In this document: one piece after another, positions 31,770 through 32,687 of the stretch
Numbering within the stretch: the first letter of the stretch is position 1
Layout: every line of letters starts with the position of its first letter
NCBI GenBank assembly: GCA_948938605.1
Contig: CARAIG010000051.1
Coordinates: 1-32,687, forward strand
DNA: 32,687 nt
Direction of reading: 5' to 3'
Source of the DNA: an uncultured Eubacteriales bacterium
GTDB lineage: Bacteria; Bacillota; Clostridia; Christensenellales; CAG-314
The notes under the pieces: generated by a model
What the model saw: only the letters and a program-made list of their open reading frames with translations
Databases searched by the model: none
Told to the model about the DNA's origin: nothing
Program-made: the position numbers and the translations under genes

Positions 31770-31976
31770 ATGTACACTCAAAAATTTGCCGAAAGACTGC
31801 GCGAACTCATAGGAACTCAAAGCATATCGTCCATAGCAAAAAAAATTAACATTCCTCAACAAACCCTAAGTCGATATTTACTGTGTCAACGTGAAATAGG
31901 TTTGGAAAATTTATGTAAGATTGCGGATTATTTTGACGAAGATTTAGATATACTAACAGGAAGAAAAAATTATTGA
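31770..31976 (+). CDS. Small XRE-family HTH repressor
   Basis: 68 aa, essentially one Cro/CI-type HTH: FAERLRELIGTQSISSIAKK, then INIPQQTLSRYLLCQREIG as turn and recognition helix, and LCKIADYFDEDLDILTGRKN as the closing helix. There is no effector domain. ATG at 31770 follows AAGGAGAT. It is divergent from the microprotein operon, and the two dyads between them make it the likely repressor of both itself and the operon. Such short repressors often depend on a partner protein for release, which one of the operon products could be (inference). Confidence 0.9.
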   Translation: MYTQKFAERLRELIGTQSISSIAKKINIPQQTLSRYLLCQREIGLENLCKIADYFDEDLDILTGRKNY

Positions 31977-31988
31977 CAGTAAAAAAAC

Positions 31989-32019
31989 AGGGGTTATCCG
32001 TTTATTAGGGATAACTCCT
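31989..32019. terminator. Bidirectional terminator between the XRE gene and the SHOCT-partner gene
   Basis: AGGGGTTATCC (31989-31999) pairs with GGATAACTCCT (32009-32019), 11 bp with one G-U, loop 9 nt. Seven T follow on the minus strand; the plus side has ATTTAATTTTT. It serves both convergent genes. Confidence 0.88.
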
Positions 32020-32049
32020 ATTTAATTTTTCAATTTAATAATGTTCTTA

Positions 32050-32346
32050 TTATAACCTTATTATTACTTCCGTACCGTCGGAAGACGACACTTCCACAAG
32101 GTTAAAATGCCCTTGCTCTTTGATTACTTGCTTTAAACACTTGTAACACGTTTTTAACAAGTCGTGCGTGATGAAATCGGGCGCGATTGCCACAGATTTG
32201 CCTTTTGCATTTTCGCTTTCGATACCGCTACGGATAATTTTGACAGCCAATCGGCTTTTTAACAGCGCATTGGGAAAAACCAAATTAATACGGCGTATCA
32301 CGTGCTTTTTCTCACGTCTTTTGCCGATTTTTACTTTAATCTTCAT
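32050..32346 (-). CDS. 98-aa basic protein paired with a SHOCT-like regulator
   Basis: It begins with a lysine-rich strand (MKIKVKIGKRREKKHVIRRI) and ends VEVSSSDGTEVIIRL, a strand pattern similar to the last strands of the SHOCT-like protein encoded before it (VEVQSKDGDFVEVWVE). No membrane segment is visible. Its ATG overlaps the upstream stop (TAATG), so both are made together and may interact. Function is unknown. Confidence 0.75.
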   Translation of the reverse strand: MKIKVKIGKRREKKHVIRRINLVFPNALLKSRLAVKIIRSGIESENAKGKSVAIAPDFITHDLLKTCYKCLKQVIKEQGHFNLVEVSSSDGTEVIIRL

Positions 32347-32687
32347 TACTCAACCCACACTTCAACAAAATCGCCGTCCTTGCTTTGCACTTCGACTATT
32401 TTGCCTATCACTCCGCGTTCTACAAGGTCGAACAACTGCTTAAAGTCGATATTGCTAAGAATATCCTTACCTTGAATTTGTGGCAAATCCGCACCGCTTT
32501 CCACAAACACTTTTGCAAGCGCAAGCGGAATGTTTACGTTTACTTTGTCACCGTCTTTACTAAGCACTTTTACGCGGAAAAACATATCGTTGATATTTTT
32601 GCGTTGCGGAGCGGGAACAAAGGACGTTTCCGATTGTTTGCCAAGCAGTTCGTTTAAAGTAACGTTCAAAATATCAGACAGTTCGAC
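32346..32687 (-). CDS. XRE-type HTH + SHOCT-like domain protein (cut by right edge)
   Basis: The frame is open to the right edge; a TTG at 32669 is internal, not the start. The first visible residues VELSDILNVTLNELLGK are the end of a Cro/CI HTH. After a linker come residues typical of the SHOCT-like domain (FFRVKVLSKDGDKVNVNIPL, then FKQLFDLVERGVIGKIVEVQ and DGDFVEVWVE). It is probably a DNA-binding regulator. Its stop overlaps the start of the 98-aa gene. Length and full domain layout cannot be seen. Confidence 0.75.
   Translation of the reverse strand, partial: VELSDILNVTLNELLGKQSETSFVPAPQRKNINDMFFRVKVLSKDGDKVNVNIPLALAKVFVESGADLPQIQGKDILSNIDFKQLFDLVERGVIGKIVEVQSKDGDFVEVWVE

Noticed and set aside
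1..32687. CRISPR array, insertion sequence or rRNA
   Set aside because: No regularly spaced direct repeats with unique spacers, no transposase gene and no rRNA-like sequence were seen. The repeats present are palindromic or modular and non-coding.
1..32687. Alternative genetic code (TGA read as Trp)
   Set aside because: Well-bounded genes (ddl, WYL regulator, PP-loop ATPase) end at TGA where homologues end, and Trp codons are TGG.

Overview
The window looks like chromosome from an uncultured anaerobic member of the Clostridia (Firmicutes). The evidence is a single-polypeptide pyruvate:ferredoxin oxidoreductase, a flavodoxin/ferredoxin fusion, WYL and XRE-type regulators, SHOCT-like and YbjN-type proteins, sigma-A promoters of TTGACA-17-TATAAT form, strong GGAGG-type ribosome binding sites and the standard genetic code (TGA is a stop). 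No species can be named from the sequence. Both ends cut a gene.

Layout. 1-1316: the 3' part of a CRESS-type rolling-circle Rep (SF3 helicase), a terminator, an intact tRNA-Glu(CTC) and two decayed tRNA-Glu-like relics behind one promoter. 1317-5254 (leftward): a cell-wall group of alpha/beta hydrolase, membrane-anchored MurF and D-Ala-D-Ala ligase, interrupted by dispersed repeats. 5449-9908 (rightward): an HTH-fused glutamine-dependent NAD synthetase whose own promoter carries an 11-bp-arm dyad, then TrmB with an altered catalytic motif, then a TIR-like protein, closed by a terminator. 9947-14649 (leftward): type IIA topoisomerase subunits, probably ParE then ParC. 15270-16925 (leftward): NagB and a lysophospholipase-like hydrolase behind a structured leader. 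17147-18172: MurG. 18348-19271: a WYL regulator. 19272-20023: about 750 bp of repeats. 20024-20281: two tiny genes. 20495-23995: PFOR. 24340-24822: YbjN-like protein. 24972-27037: PP-loop ATPase coupled to a flavodoxin-ferredoxin protein. 27203-29843: methyltransferase, a two-TM protein and a lipoprotein with a cyclophilin-like domain. 30017-31976: a small operon with two zinc-ribbon microproteins that appears to be controlled by a divergent XRE regulator. 32050-32687: a SHOCT-like/HTH regulator (cut) and its partner.

The most unusual structures are: (1) a family of 125-160 bp palindromic elements (2989, 12532, 24217), each beginning exactly at the TAA stop codon of a leftward gene; (2) the HTH-NadE / TrmB / TIR cluster, which puts NAD synthesis beside a predicted NAD-consuming domain; (3) the XRE-controlled microprotein operon with two 18-bp operators, one filling the promoter spacer; (4) the PP-loop ATPase and flavodoxin-ferredoxin pair; and (5) a 61-bp tandem duplication that gives ddl an upstream decoy ORF copying its first 15 codons.

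Functions come from motif recognition by eye, without a database search. Promoters, operators and hairpins were found by reading the bases, and their activity is inferred.
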